The notes beneath the pieces were generated by a model. The model was not told where the DNA came from. It worked only from the letters and a program-made list of their open reading frames with translations, and did no database searches. Source: Desmodesmus armatus (lineage: Eukaryota; Chlorophyta; Chlorophyceae; Sphaeropleales; Scenedesmaceae). From it: 64,000 nt of DNA. Location of the stretch: positions 62,001 through 126,000 of the forward strand of contig VIIQ02000088.1 of the NCBI GenBank assembly GCA_007449985.2, in the 5' to 3' direction. Below are positions 20,158 through 30,657 of this stretch, piece after piece (the first letter of the stretch is position 1; each line of letters opens with the position of its first letter). The position numbers were made by a program, and so were the translations under genes.

Positions 20158-23100
20158 TTGTCCTTCCGTATGAAGTCCTGTACTCCGCAACTCTGTTCCA
20201 CGTCTTTATTCTTGAAGGGCCAGTCAGGCTTGCAGCTGGTGCAGTCTGCACACGTTGCTACAGCAGATATGGTGACCATGCAGACCACCAGCACATCTGC
20301 AGACCAACGGCCTCTCCTGCAGCATCAGCGTCAAAGCTCAGACGAGTGCTATGGCTCCCACGAGGACGCTCTGCTCAGTCCCAAGCAACAGCAGCACATC
20401 AGCCCCAACTCAAGCCACCCAGCAGTGGATGTGGAAGCAGCCATGATTGCAGTCATCACCACCAGCAATCGCGTCCATAAAGACAAGGCAGCAGCTGAGC
20501 TGTCTGGTGCTGAGGGGCAGTATGTTGAGCTGGATGATGGTGTGCAGCAGTACGTGGACGTCACATATGGAGACATCTTCAGGCAGTTCACCATCCTGGG
20601 CTGGACAGCCTTTGGTGGGCCTGCTGCACACATTGGGCTGTTCCAACGGGTGAGACGCATGTAGCATCAGCACCACCATCAGCACCACCATCAGCAGCAG
20701 CACATGCCTCAGCAGCAGTTGTGGTTAGTGCACCTGGCATAGCACTCCATGTGTGCAGCACAAGCACAGGAGTTCCAGTCACAGACAGGACATTTTCAGC
20801 TGCCCCACAACCATGCTAGCATGGTGCAGCAACAGTGACTGACCAGCATGCACGCATATGTGCAGGCGGATGCATGGCTGGCCTTCCATGCTCCTCACCT
20901 CCTGCAATGCCCAGCAACATGGATGCATGCATGGGCATGCATCGCTTTGGTCCCACGTCCTTGACCCTCCTGCACCCTCTACCGCCTTCCCGCCCTCCTG
21001 CAGCGCCTGGTTGAGCGGATGCGCTGGATGAGTGACGAGGTGTATGGGGAGCTGTTTGCGCTGGGTCAGTGCATGCCGGGACCCACCAGCACACAGGTGT
21101 CCTTCGCAGTAGGGATCATCAAGAAGGGTGTTGCAGGTGAGCCGCCAGCTGTAAGCCATGGCAGCATGGGGTTTGTGAGCGCGGCTGCATGCGCGCGCAG
21201 GTCAACCACACCAACATAGCCTTGCTGCTTGCTTAAGTTGACAGCAAGCCAAGCTACTGATGTGCCTCAAGGGGTGCAGACATTATCGACGCACAATATG
21301 AGGGTGGACGGTGTCCTACTCAGATCTATTTTTCTATGGGACTCATAGCAGCAGTGTGTATGGCACAGCAATACTTTGCTGCTGGCGCTGACTCCCTCTA
21401 CAGCCTGCTTGCTGTCATGCTGGATGCAGTTCATGTGCCTGGCCCCATGCTGCTGCGCGCCCGTCTGCACACCCGCACGCCTGCACATTTGGCACCTTCG
21501 TTCATGCCTGACAGCATCCCGGCGGGTCTGTTTGATCTGTGCTGCAGGCGGCCTGCTGTCTGGGGCGCTGTTTCAGTACCCTGGAGCGCTCATCATGACA
21601 GCAGTGGGCGTGGCTGCGGCCAACCTGCTCGCAAACCCTTCTGGCGCCCTCAACGGCATGGCTTCAGGTATGGTGTGCAATCACCTCGACAGGTTTGTAA
21701 CCGCTGGTGTGTCACAAGAGTGGGACTAGCAGCACATGTCTGTCACGCTTGTCATAGCTACAGTCCTCTTGCCCAGTACAAGCGAGAGGGATTAGGTGCG
21801 TCCCGTATCCTCCTGCAAGCTTAGAGGCAAGTGGGTGACGAGTGCACTCTGAACCCAGCCAAAGTGCGTGATACTGCACGCCCTGTGCAGGTGTATCAGC
21901 AGTTGGTGTGGCCCTGGTTGCATCAGCAGCAAAGGGCATGGCCGGCAGGCTGTGTGCCACACCCTTGACAGCAACCATCAGCACTGGAGCCACGGTTGTG
22001 GCCTACTACTGGCCCAAGCCCTACACCTTCCCTGCTGTCATAGGCCTGGGGGGCCTAATCAGCCTGCTGCACAGCTACTACAGAAGGGAGGAGCTGCCGT
22101 CTGTCAAGGTGAGTTGCTGCAAGCAGTACACCACATGGGTACAGGCAAAAGTTGTATAGCTTGGAGAAGATAGTTCAGCCGATGAGCACCTGGCACCTGT
22201 CAGGCTTGCTGAGCTGAGCTGAAGCAGGTGCTGCAACGATATCTGAAAGTGCGATGCGGCCCCCCTCTGGCATCACCCAGTGCCATGCTGCCTGTGCAAC
22301 TGCTGCTACGTCCTCAAAAACCCTTACTGTTGTGTCTGCTGCTGTGCTGCAGCTGGATGACTCATCAGTGCGCACCCACGGTCTGAAGGTCTGGAGTGGC
22401 ATTGTGCTGCTGGTGCTGTGGCTTGTGGTGCTGCTGGTGACATTGGTGCTGGGGGCTACCCTGGCCAGCCCCCTCCCCCGCTGCAGTGGTGGCAGGTGAG
22501 TGCTGAGGGGGCCTGGAATGAGGGCTGAGGGTGTGCCGTGGGGTTTGATTAGTGTGAACACAGGTCCATCCCTGTGGACAAGCATGAGCTCTGGAATGGG
22601 CCTCATTGATGCATTCACTGCAGCATGTGTAGCTGCTTGTGTACAGGTGTTCTACCGCACCGGTTCCATCATCTACGGAGGGGGCCAGGTGGTGCTGCCC
22701 ATGCTGTACAGTGACGTGGTGAAGCAGGCCTGCGACCCGGTCACAGGGGTGTGTGTGGACAGCCCTGACTCATGGGTTACCAGCAAGCAGTTCTACGCAG
22801 GTGGGTGCAGGGGGGAGGCCCAGGGTCAGGGAGTGCTGCACTGCAAGCAAGCACATGCTGAAATTGCATTGCATGAGCCGCATGGTGTGTGATGTGTCTC
22901 AACATCCCCTGGTGGTTATCCTGGTGTTGCGTCAGCAGCCAAGCGTCAACCCCTCGTAGTGCAACTCATATGCTGGGTGCCTCCAGGCACAAATCATTGT
23001 ATGGGTGTGTGGTTGTGTGTGCTTCTCGCAGGTCTGGTGTGGTTCAGGCCCTGCCTGGGCCGCTGTTCAACTTCAGTGCCTACCTGGGGGCCATCATCGC

Positions 23101-23782
23101 CATGAATGCTGGCTACAACTTCATGCTGGGAGCGGCGCTGGCATGGCTGGGGCTGTTTGCACCTGGCGTCATGATCATCTTTGGTGAGTGAGGGAGGCAC
23201 TGCCTGAATCCCTTCTATGGGGTGCCTGTGACCCTCCTCGCAGGTGACCGGGTGTAGTGGATAGAGCTCTGTTTGGTGGTGGGGTGCCTGTCGTAATGTG
23301 TCAGAGGTGAAGCGCCGGGGTCAGCATTCCGCACTGCTGTAGAGGACATTGCGATCAAGTGCGCTAGAGCTGCATGGCCATCCTCTGCAATGCATCTCAG
23401 ACTGAGGGGGTGACTTCCTTGATACATCACAGTCTTCAATTGCTGCTGAGCATGGCGCCCCCCTGCTGAACCCTGATGTGTTGTGCTGTGTTGTGCTGTG
23501 CTGTGCTGCGCAGGTGTGCTCCCGATCTGGGGAAAGGCCCGCAACTGGGGTCTGTACCGGCGTGCCCTGCCAGGCCTAAATGCATCTGGAGTGGGCCTCA
23601 TCATCGCCAGTGTGTTCAGCCTAGCCCTGGGGGCTTTGGGTGTGAGCGATTTCAAGGCCACCTCGCTGTGTATTGGGGTCATTGCCTTCACTGCAGTTGA
23701 CCAGCTGAAGTGCTTTGAGCCGGGTGTGGTGGTGGGTGGGGGAGTGATGGGCGTCATCGCCTGGGCCGCTGGCATGATGTGA
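20158..23782 (+). CDS. Chromate transporter, CHR family
   Basis: CHR-family proteins are membrane carriers of chromate. Exons: 20158-20649, 21004-21136, 21548-21667, 21891-22108, 22353-22495, about 22649-22800, 23031-23183, 23514-23782. The first half has IFRQFTILGWTAFGGPAAHI, ERMRWMSDEVYGELFALGQC, MPGPTSTQVSFAVGIIKKG and GLLSGALFQYPGALIMTAVG; the second half repeats the plan with FYRTGSIIYGGGQVVLPMLY, VVQALPGPLFNFSAYLGAII and LFAPGVMIIFG. This two-half layout with 10 or more membrane segments is typical. The 100-residue N-terminus is polar and not conserved, so the start is uncertain. Two junctions (22495/22649 and 22800/23031) are off by one base. Confidence 0.9.
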
Positions 23783-23835
23783 TGGGTGGGTTTGGTTGGC
23801 AGCTGGTGCTGCCACGGTGGAGTGCACACGTGTGT

Positions 23836-24012
23836 GAGTGAGTACGTGGGTGTGAGCGTGCCAGTGAGTGAGTGAGTGCACAGACGAGTGAGTGAGTGAG
23901 CAAGTCAGTGAGTGCCACCAGTCAGTGAGTGATTGTGAGTGATGAGAATGATGGAGAGAGTGAACGAGTGAGCGAGCAAGCAAACGAGTGAATGGCTGGG
24001 TGTGATTGAGTG
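23836..24012. repeat. GTGAGTGA-type minisatellite
   Basis: Imperfect runs of GAGTGA/GTGAGT units just 3' of the chromate transporter stop. Each unit resembles a splice donor, but no exon is attached. Confidence 0.8.
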
Positions 24013-25052
24013 AATGTGCTGATGTGGAGCTTGCATTCCATCACACGCGTGTATGATGTGGGAGGGCTGCCCACAGTGAACTGGGGGGGGGGGCATACAG
24101 CATTCAAGACCTGAATTGGATTGGTAGTGGGTAATGTGCCATGGCGGCCAGCATCAGCACACATCAAGGGCTGAGGGCTGTGCGCCCTACTGAATTCACC
24201 TGTGGAAGGTACCCTCCATCGATTGGGGAGCTTTGATTGGCAGCTTCTAGTGTCATGATCCCTTCCGTAGATGCAGCTGGCTTTTATTGGGACCCCTGTC
24301 TCAAGCAGCAGAACGGACATTGGGTATGCTGTGCATCCATCCCTTGGTGGTGATGCCCTTTGCTGTGACTGCCCTGGTGCTGTGGGGTCCAGGCCAGCTG
24401 CCTGAACAGCGTTGTAGGCACCCTCCTGGATGGGCTTGATGTTCTATTGCATCGACCTCCCCTGGAGGGAGATGGGAATGCAGCGGTCCTTCACCCCCAG
24501 GAGAAGCAGTAAGTCACAACACGGGTGAAAAATCGCCGTTGCCAGACCAGGGTGCGCCATTTCCGTTTCAAAACATGTATAATAATCATTTCAAACCTTG
24601 CTGAAAGAGTGCCGATGCCAATGTACGCGGACCAGAATTGGTTACAGACAGTGTGACATCCGTTCCCAAATCCTACACGACAAAAGTCCTAAATTTCGCC
24701 GCTGATATTTATGCACTGACCAAAACGTGCGGTAAAGGCCTCCCTGGGGACTACTCAGCCCTAGCAGTACAGAATCCAGGATGCGAACCTGACTACCCAT
24801 GGGCTGCCGCAAATGTCATATAGTTGCCTCATTGTGTTGTAAAAAGGCCAGCACTGTCGTAAGGCATGCTGGCTGGGGATGACGTGATGATGGTACATCG
24901 ACAACTGATGTTCTGGAAGTAGGCTATGGAGCTGTGAACGTTTTGGCAACGTAGTGCAACCACTAGATCAGCAGGGAACAAGCATTACGCACTGTCAGAT
25001 GTGTGTACACATACGGATCTGCTGCTGATCAACTCGTGGCAACGCTAACGCT
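24013..25052. other. No gene seen
   Basis: No exon chain, RNA gene or repeat was recognised between the minisatellite and the inverted-repeat element. Confidence 0.5.
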
Positions 25053-25065
25053 GGGGGGCTGCCCC

Positions 25066-25155
25066 GCGTGAAGAAAGTTGCGCGGCCCAAGTTGCGCAGT
25101 GCGTATGCGTATGCGTATGCGTATTGCCTGCGTAATTCAAACAAGCTGCGTATCT
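25066..25155. repeat. Left terminal inverted repeat of the 3.4-kb element
   Basis: Reads GCGTGAAGAAAGTTGCGCGG at its start and AAACAAGCTGCGTATC at its inner end; three TATGCG units against one in the right copy. Confidence 0.8.
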
Positions 25156-25720
25156 GTCACGGCACCCCTTGTGGGCTTGTTTGGCCTTGGCTTAGCGTTG
25201 TGGTTTCACTTCGGGCTTTTCAAAGCACGATTATACTGTTTTTGCATCCCAGCAGGCCTGCAATGAGCCTGGAGGGGGGGGGGGGTGGTTTGTGTTTGAC
25301 TCGCTGGCACGCACCATTCTCGTTGAGCAAGGCAACAACTCTATTGCTCTCTTCTCGATCTTTCAGCTGCCTTTTTGCCGATTCACGTTTGCACTGTCGA
25401 GGCTGCATTCAGCAGTATTGGTGTTGTGCCTCAACGTATCTGAATGGCTTCGCAGCTTTCACCGGTCATCAACGCCAATGAACGTTAAAGCATTAGCTCG
25501 AGCTGAAGCTCATTTCCACCACGGACGTAGGACAGCGACGTGCATCCTTTGATGGAGGACACACAGCACACAGCCGCTGTGCGGATGGCCTGTTTGATGA
25601 TCTGGATCTTGCAGGTATATTGCAAGCTAATGATGCTGCACCCTCCTCAGCCCTGCGCCTGCACACATTGACGGTTGATTTGTCTTGCTTGTGCTGATCC
25701 ACTTTTTGTATGTCTCGCAG

Positions 25721-26803
25721 CTGCTTCTGGTGCAGTGGCTGCGGCCGGCAGTCCTTCGCATTCATGGCTTGATGATCTGTTAAACAGCGGTGAGGTGTTG
25801 CTCCTGTTTCCAGCTTCAACTACTATGGCTCCCAGCTGCATCAACATGCACTCTTCTGCATGCTGCCTGTTGCAGCCAGCTTCAGCAGCCAGCTGACGAA
25901 GGTGATGAAGCTGATCTTTTCTTGCGGTTGTCACGCAGAGACTCCTGACCACAGTGCTGCTAGGGGTGGACCTCCAGCTGCTGATTCTGCTGCTGCTGCT
26001 GCTGCAACTGAGACAGTGCAAGGTACGCCACGGCTGCATCGTTGAAACAGCAGCTGCTCCTCTTCGTGCATGATCAACTTGCTCTGAGTGTCAAACTGCG
26101 TGGTGATACTGCAGATGGTGTGCGCAAACGTGCATGATCTGTGTACTCCTTGCTGCAGGCACACCAGTTTCAAGCTGGGACCAGGCAAGAAGAGAAGCCG
26201 GCATCAAACGTGCACGTACAAACAAGGAACTGTGTAAGTGGAGCATGCAACCTTTCCAGCTGCTGTGCAGTATCTGTGACTGGCCTGCTGAGTGTCACCT
26301 TCACTGCACACACCTATCATATGTTTCAGACCTGCACTGCTGTTACTGTGCAATCAACGGCACAAACGTTTGAGGGTCTGAGCGGCACTGCACAAGCCTC
26401 ACCTTGTCTGCTGTGTGCTGCTTTTTTGTGCTGCAGTCAGGTTGACCTATCAGGACGATCCTAACGATATTCATTTCCCGGAGGGGGTCAGCGGGGACGA
26501 GTATGTTGCCCTGCAGGACGGCATCTACAGATGCCGGGACCAGGAGCAGCTACAGAGTGTGCTTAGAACAGTGGCCGCCCAGCTAGGTGTGTCAGCTGAT
26601 GAGTTTGTAGCGGTGGTAACCGACTGGGCTGCCTTTGAGTCAGCACCTACTGGCCCTCAGTCTGGCAGGTTGGCCACTGCCTTCTGGCAAGGCCGTGCCT
26701 TTGAAGCAGCATGGGAGCTGTTTGCCAGCTCAAGAGCTGGGCAGTACTCAGCCAGCCAGAAGATGTTCCGGGCCCACATGGCGGCGCTGGTGAGGATGCT
26801 GCA
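25721..26803 (+). CDS. Unrecognised multi-exon gene inside the 3.4-kb element
   Basis: Four exons joined by good GT-AG signals in continuous frame: 25721-25789, 25939-26022, 26159-26233, 26437-26803. The 5' end and 3' end are not resolved. The protein has an Ala/Gly/Pro-rich first part (PSHSWLDDLLNS, then PDHSAARGGPPAADS), a basic segment (SWDQARREAGIKRARTNKEL) and a folded-looking acidic domain (DDPNDIHFPEGVSGDEYVAL, EQLQSVLRTVAAQLGVSADE, WQGRAFEAAWELFASSRAGQ). It may be a gene carried by the element. No family was recognised and no catalytic motif is visible. Confidence 0.5.
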
Positions 26804-27552
26804 GGTATGGCTGGTGCCAGGCTTGCGTGCATACATGCTGTCCGATTAGCAGCGCGCCTACATCGCATCGACACATGTGGACGGTATGGTTTGCCACACC
26901 ATGTTACTACTGCAACATGCTGGGAGCATCAGTCACTCTGTGCCATGCTGTAATGGTGCAAAGTTTCCAAACGACCATATGCGCAGCCATCTTCCTTGTG
27001 GAGACAGTCATTGTAGAAGCGCACAGACATCATGTCAGGTGTATTGTACAATTGCCCCACCACGCAGCGCGCAGGGCACCTGCAACATACACAGGTTGCG
27101 CAGCAGCAGCAGCAGCAGCAGCAGCACACATATGACACACTGTCTGGGCCAATCACACAGCAAGAGATCAGTCAAGCAGCACAAACAGCGATGCAGTGGC
27201 CTACTGCTCTGCCTTACAAACACAAGCTGGCAGCCATACACAGCACCATCTACCTACCCAGGCGCTGCGCATCCCACCACGTAGTGCCAGATCCACAGAG
27301 AGCTGTCCAAGCCACCTGACTTGGCACGCGCACCCTGGCGGGTTGGACGGACCTGCAGTGGACAGCAGCAGCGCAGAGTTGTAATTACTTTGCACTTGTG
27401 CAAGGCAGAACATCGGACATGAACAAGCTCAGCTGCTACTCCGTAGTTTACAAAACACCAGCAGCCTGTTGTGCATCAGTCACGGGTTGCATGCCAACAC
27501 ATCACACCAACTTGATGGATGTAACTCCTGTGTTACATAGAGCCGCTGATGA

Positions 27553-28293
27553 TCAGAGCTGGTTGATGGGGCTCAAGAACGTGTCAGGCACCTGGCCATG
27601 GCATTGTACAGATGACAAACTTGCCTGTGGGTTGTTGACGCCACGGCCCATTGCGAGGGGGATGGTAGTAGCAGCAGCATCACATACAGCTGCCGTGCTG
27701 CTGTCACTGCTGGGTGCTGCGCTGCTGCTGCTGTTGGTGCTTTGCTGTGTGCATGGCACAGACACAGCAGGAACAGCTGAAGGAGCATTCTCTGCATCAT
27801 CGGTGCTGCTGTAGACGGGCTGAAACCACTTTGGCCAAGATGGCAGGGAACAGAGGACCTCCTTGAGCCAACGCCAACCTAACAGCTGCTGGCTGTCTTT
27901 GGTATTCTTCTTCCAGCCACCCCAGCGCACCCGCTTGCCGTCACTGCTAGGCGAAGATGTGATATCTATCACGTGGTCTCTAATTGACTGCCAGTTGATC
28001 AGTGTCGCTGAAGAATGGCCTGGGAAGGTAATGTGGATGCCGTTTGTGAGATCAATGTCTAGCTTGATGTCCTGATTTCTGCGCAGACGACTACTGTTAC
28101 TCACAACGAAGTTTCCATCATTGATTCGACAGCGAACAGCTTGCTCATCTGCGCTGCTTGCCAGGAACTCAGCCAAAGCTTGTGAGTTCATCCATACGAG
28201 CTTGGCAAGGACACAGACAACAGTAATAAACATCCACAGTTGTTGTTCTGAAGCCAGGAAAGCCCGATGTACCGACGAGGGATGGCTAGTCAA
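27553..28293 (-). CDS. Hypothetical single-exon membrane-anchored protein
   Basis: Uninterrupted 246-codon frame. A hydrophobic segment near residues 19-35 (LWMFITVVCVLAKLVWM) could anchor it. The middle part is soluble and protein-like (DIKLDIDLTNGIHITFPGHS, then ATLINWQSIRDHVIDI); the C-terminal third is Ser/Ala rich. Lies inside the 3.4-kb element, convergent to the gene at 25721-26803. No family recognised; length and composition make it a moderate candidate. Confidence 0.4.
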   Translation of the reverse strand: MTSHPSSVHRAFLASEQQLWMFITVVCVLAKLVWMNSQALAEFLASSADEQAVRCRINDGNFVVSNSSRLRRNQDIKLDIDLTNGIHITFPGHSSATLINWQSIRDHVIDITSSPSSDGKRVRWGGWKKNTKDSQQLLGWRWLKEVLCSLPSWPKWFQPVYSSTDDAENAPSAVPAVSVPCTQQSTNSSSSAAPSSDSSTAAVCDAAATTIPLAMGRGVNNPQASLSSVQCHGQVPDTFLSPINQL

Positions 28294-28404
28294 AGTCCTT
28301 CCGAAATGTCACATAGGCAGCGTGACACCACAGCTCTGTGAGCAAAATGATTTCTGTATGTGTTTTTAAGTCTTTGAGCGTATGATGGGCTAATCTGAGC
28401 ATGT

Positions 28405-28485
28405 TGGTGGATACGCAGCTTGTTTGAATTACGCAGGCAATACGCATACGCACTGCGCAACTTGGGCCGCGCAACTTTCTTCACG

Positions 28486-28486
<1 letters not shown>
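28405..28486. repeat. Right terminal inverted repeat of the 3.4-kb element
   Basis: Reverse complement of the left terminus, ending CTTTCTTCACGC. It is followed directly by a run of 32 G (28487-28518). Confidence 0.8.
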
Positions 28487-28518
<32 letters not shown>

Positions 28519-28524
28519 CTGCCC

Positions 28525-30657
28525 AGCGAGGTGTTGTCCATGGAGGTTTGGTGTGGCTACTTTACCTACTACAGTAGTCAGGTGTCCCGCACGCACGCTG
28601 CTGACGCAAGATACGTGGATTCAATAATCAACACGACTGTCTGCACGGTCAGTGCAGGAGCGGTCATGTTCCAACCTGCACAAACTGTGGTGCTACCGCT
28701 GATGGGGTCTGTGGTGCTACTGCTGATGGGGATCTGTGCTGTTGCTGTGTGCAGCTTGTGCCAAACATCATCAACTTTGCCTTTCACACAATTATATTGG
28801 AACAACACAACCAACATCTGCAAAATCACATACAAGACTTGTAGCACGTGCTGTGCGCACCAGCCAGGCTAATATGGAGGTCGATGCAGTACTGTCGCCT
28901 CTGGCGCCAGCCGTTCTATATCAATCTGTGGCTGCATGAGCTTGATTAGGCAGGACACCCTGTCATGTGTTGTCGTGCAGGGACGTCAGAGTTGTCGGCA
29001 CCCCCGGTGTGATGCAGTCATGTTGTTTTGCTGCAGTAAGCTTGTGACTTTGTCACAATCATGGCACCATTTGCCATCATGTAGGCTACATTCATTTGCC
29101 TGTTCATGTGCTGATCCCTCATGCAGTGTGCATCTTTTGTTAGATTGCAGCGCTTGCCCATGGCATATTGTGATCTAGGTTTGGTGACATGACAAACAGT
29201 GAGGCTGAACACCAGCTTTGTGTGTAGCTTCTGCTGACCCCGTTTGCTGGTTGCAAGCATACATGTGACAGGGTCAGACTCTGTGTCGGACACATATGGC
29301 GAGGCGCATGCAGCTGCCACCAGTGGTGCAATCCTGCTGCATAGCCTCAATTGGCTTTGCCATGCCGATTGCTATAACAGTCTGTGCACGTCTACTGCTG
29401 TGCTCTCAACATCCATGTACTCCCAGCCCCACTGCATCGATGATATCACCCTGCACATCACCACCATCCCATGCACTTGTTGTCCTGGGGGCACTCAGGT
29501 GATTGCAACCACGCCATGTACATGCGACAACATCAGGTATAGTTGTATATTTGAGAATTCTGAGCATGCAGCTGGTAGCTGGTGCAATCAATCCTGCTGC
29601 ACACCCCAACATGCCCACTATAACTCGAGACTCACTGCAAGTACTACTGAGCCTCTGTCACTTGCCATGTTACAGCGCCACTCTGTCCGCATAGAGGTCT
29701 ATGCCAGGACAACTGCTTATGTACGTGGTTGATCAACCATGCAAGTGCACACACCCAACAACTGCCGCACAAACCCAGCCAGCACAATCCAACATTTATG
29801 CTGTCAATTCAGGTGGGAAGTTCCCCATGCACTGGTCAAGGCTCCGGTAGACACTACTGGCACGCTAATGCAAGCAACCACCACCAGCACCCGGCATGCT
29901 GTGACCGAAGATAGTACCATAGGTGTTGACCCACCAAGTGGTGTATACACCACAGCAGCAGCAAATGAACTATGGCCAGTCCCTGAATGGAGACCCATGC
30001 ACAACTATGCTGCTAGCACTGCCAGTGCATGGTGAATGGAGACCCATGCATGGCATGCATGCATCACTTGTAAGCAGCAAGTGATAACCCATGCAGCCGC
30101 CATGCTCGTGGCCGAGTGCAACACAGCAACAAGCGGCCGTGCTGCACCATATCAAACAGCAGGTCTGTGCCCAAGGCTTAGGGTAGAGCGTGCACATCGA
30201 ATGTGCACATAGGCTATGTGCACATGGCATGACTCCTCCAGTGTCACTACACAACTGCATCAGTTTTGCCCCTGCTGCCACCAGCCTATCACCAACCGCC
30301 AGGGCCTGGCACACTAGGCCCACGCCCCACAAGCCGCCGCACGCTGCGGGGGCGTGAAGGTTCATGCGGCTGTGCTGCTGTCGCCGCCGCCACCATGGTG
30401 TGCCACACCAATCAGGCTGGGAACTTGACGTGTCTGGGCTGCTCGGTGCTGCCAACAAAACGGCCTGCACAGGCATCAGCACGACGAGGGTGGTGGAAAG
30501 GTGTAACGCATTGCTGCGTGTGCTGCACAGCAGCTGGCCTAGTGTTGCCTAGCACAAGAGTCTCTGTCAAGAAGAAGGGAAGTTCCCTTCAGCCAGTGTG
30601 ACGCTCATAGTGGCTGCCCTCCAACCCCGTGCCGCTGCTGGGGCTTGCAACTCACCG
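28525..30657. other. No gene recognised
   Basis: Over 2 kb without a supportable exon chain. Several short open frames (28990-29180, 29244-29732, 29739-30035) have no family signal and no consistent splice signals. The 3' end lies just downstream of LRR gene B. Confidence 0.45.

Larger units (their letters stand above)
25053..28524. mobile_element. 3.4-kb element with terminal inverted repeats
   Basis: About 80-90 bp starting GCGTGAAGAAAGTTGCGCGG at 25066 recur inverted at 28405-28486, ending in the complement CTTCACGC. Inner words such as TGCCTGCGTAATTCAAACAA also match. The left copy has extra TATGCG units. GGGGGGCTGCCC flanks both ends in direct orientation (25053-25064 and 28513-28524), consistent with a target duplication, although a 32-G run confuses the right edge. 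No transposase was recognised, so it may be non-autonomous. Confidence 0.7.

Noticed and set aside
20410..20703. Minus-strand frame opposite the chromate transporter start
   Set aside because: Shadow of the well-supported plus-strand exon.
23245..23335. tRNA-like sequence (GTGTAGTGGATAGAGC resembles a D arm)
   Set aside because: No matching anticodon stem, no TTCGANTC-type T loop and no acceptor stem pairing at the right distance.
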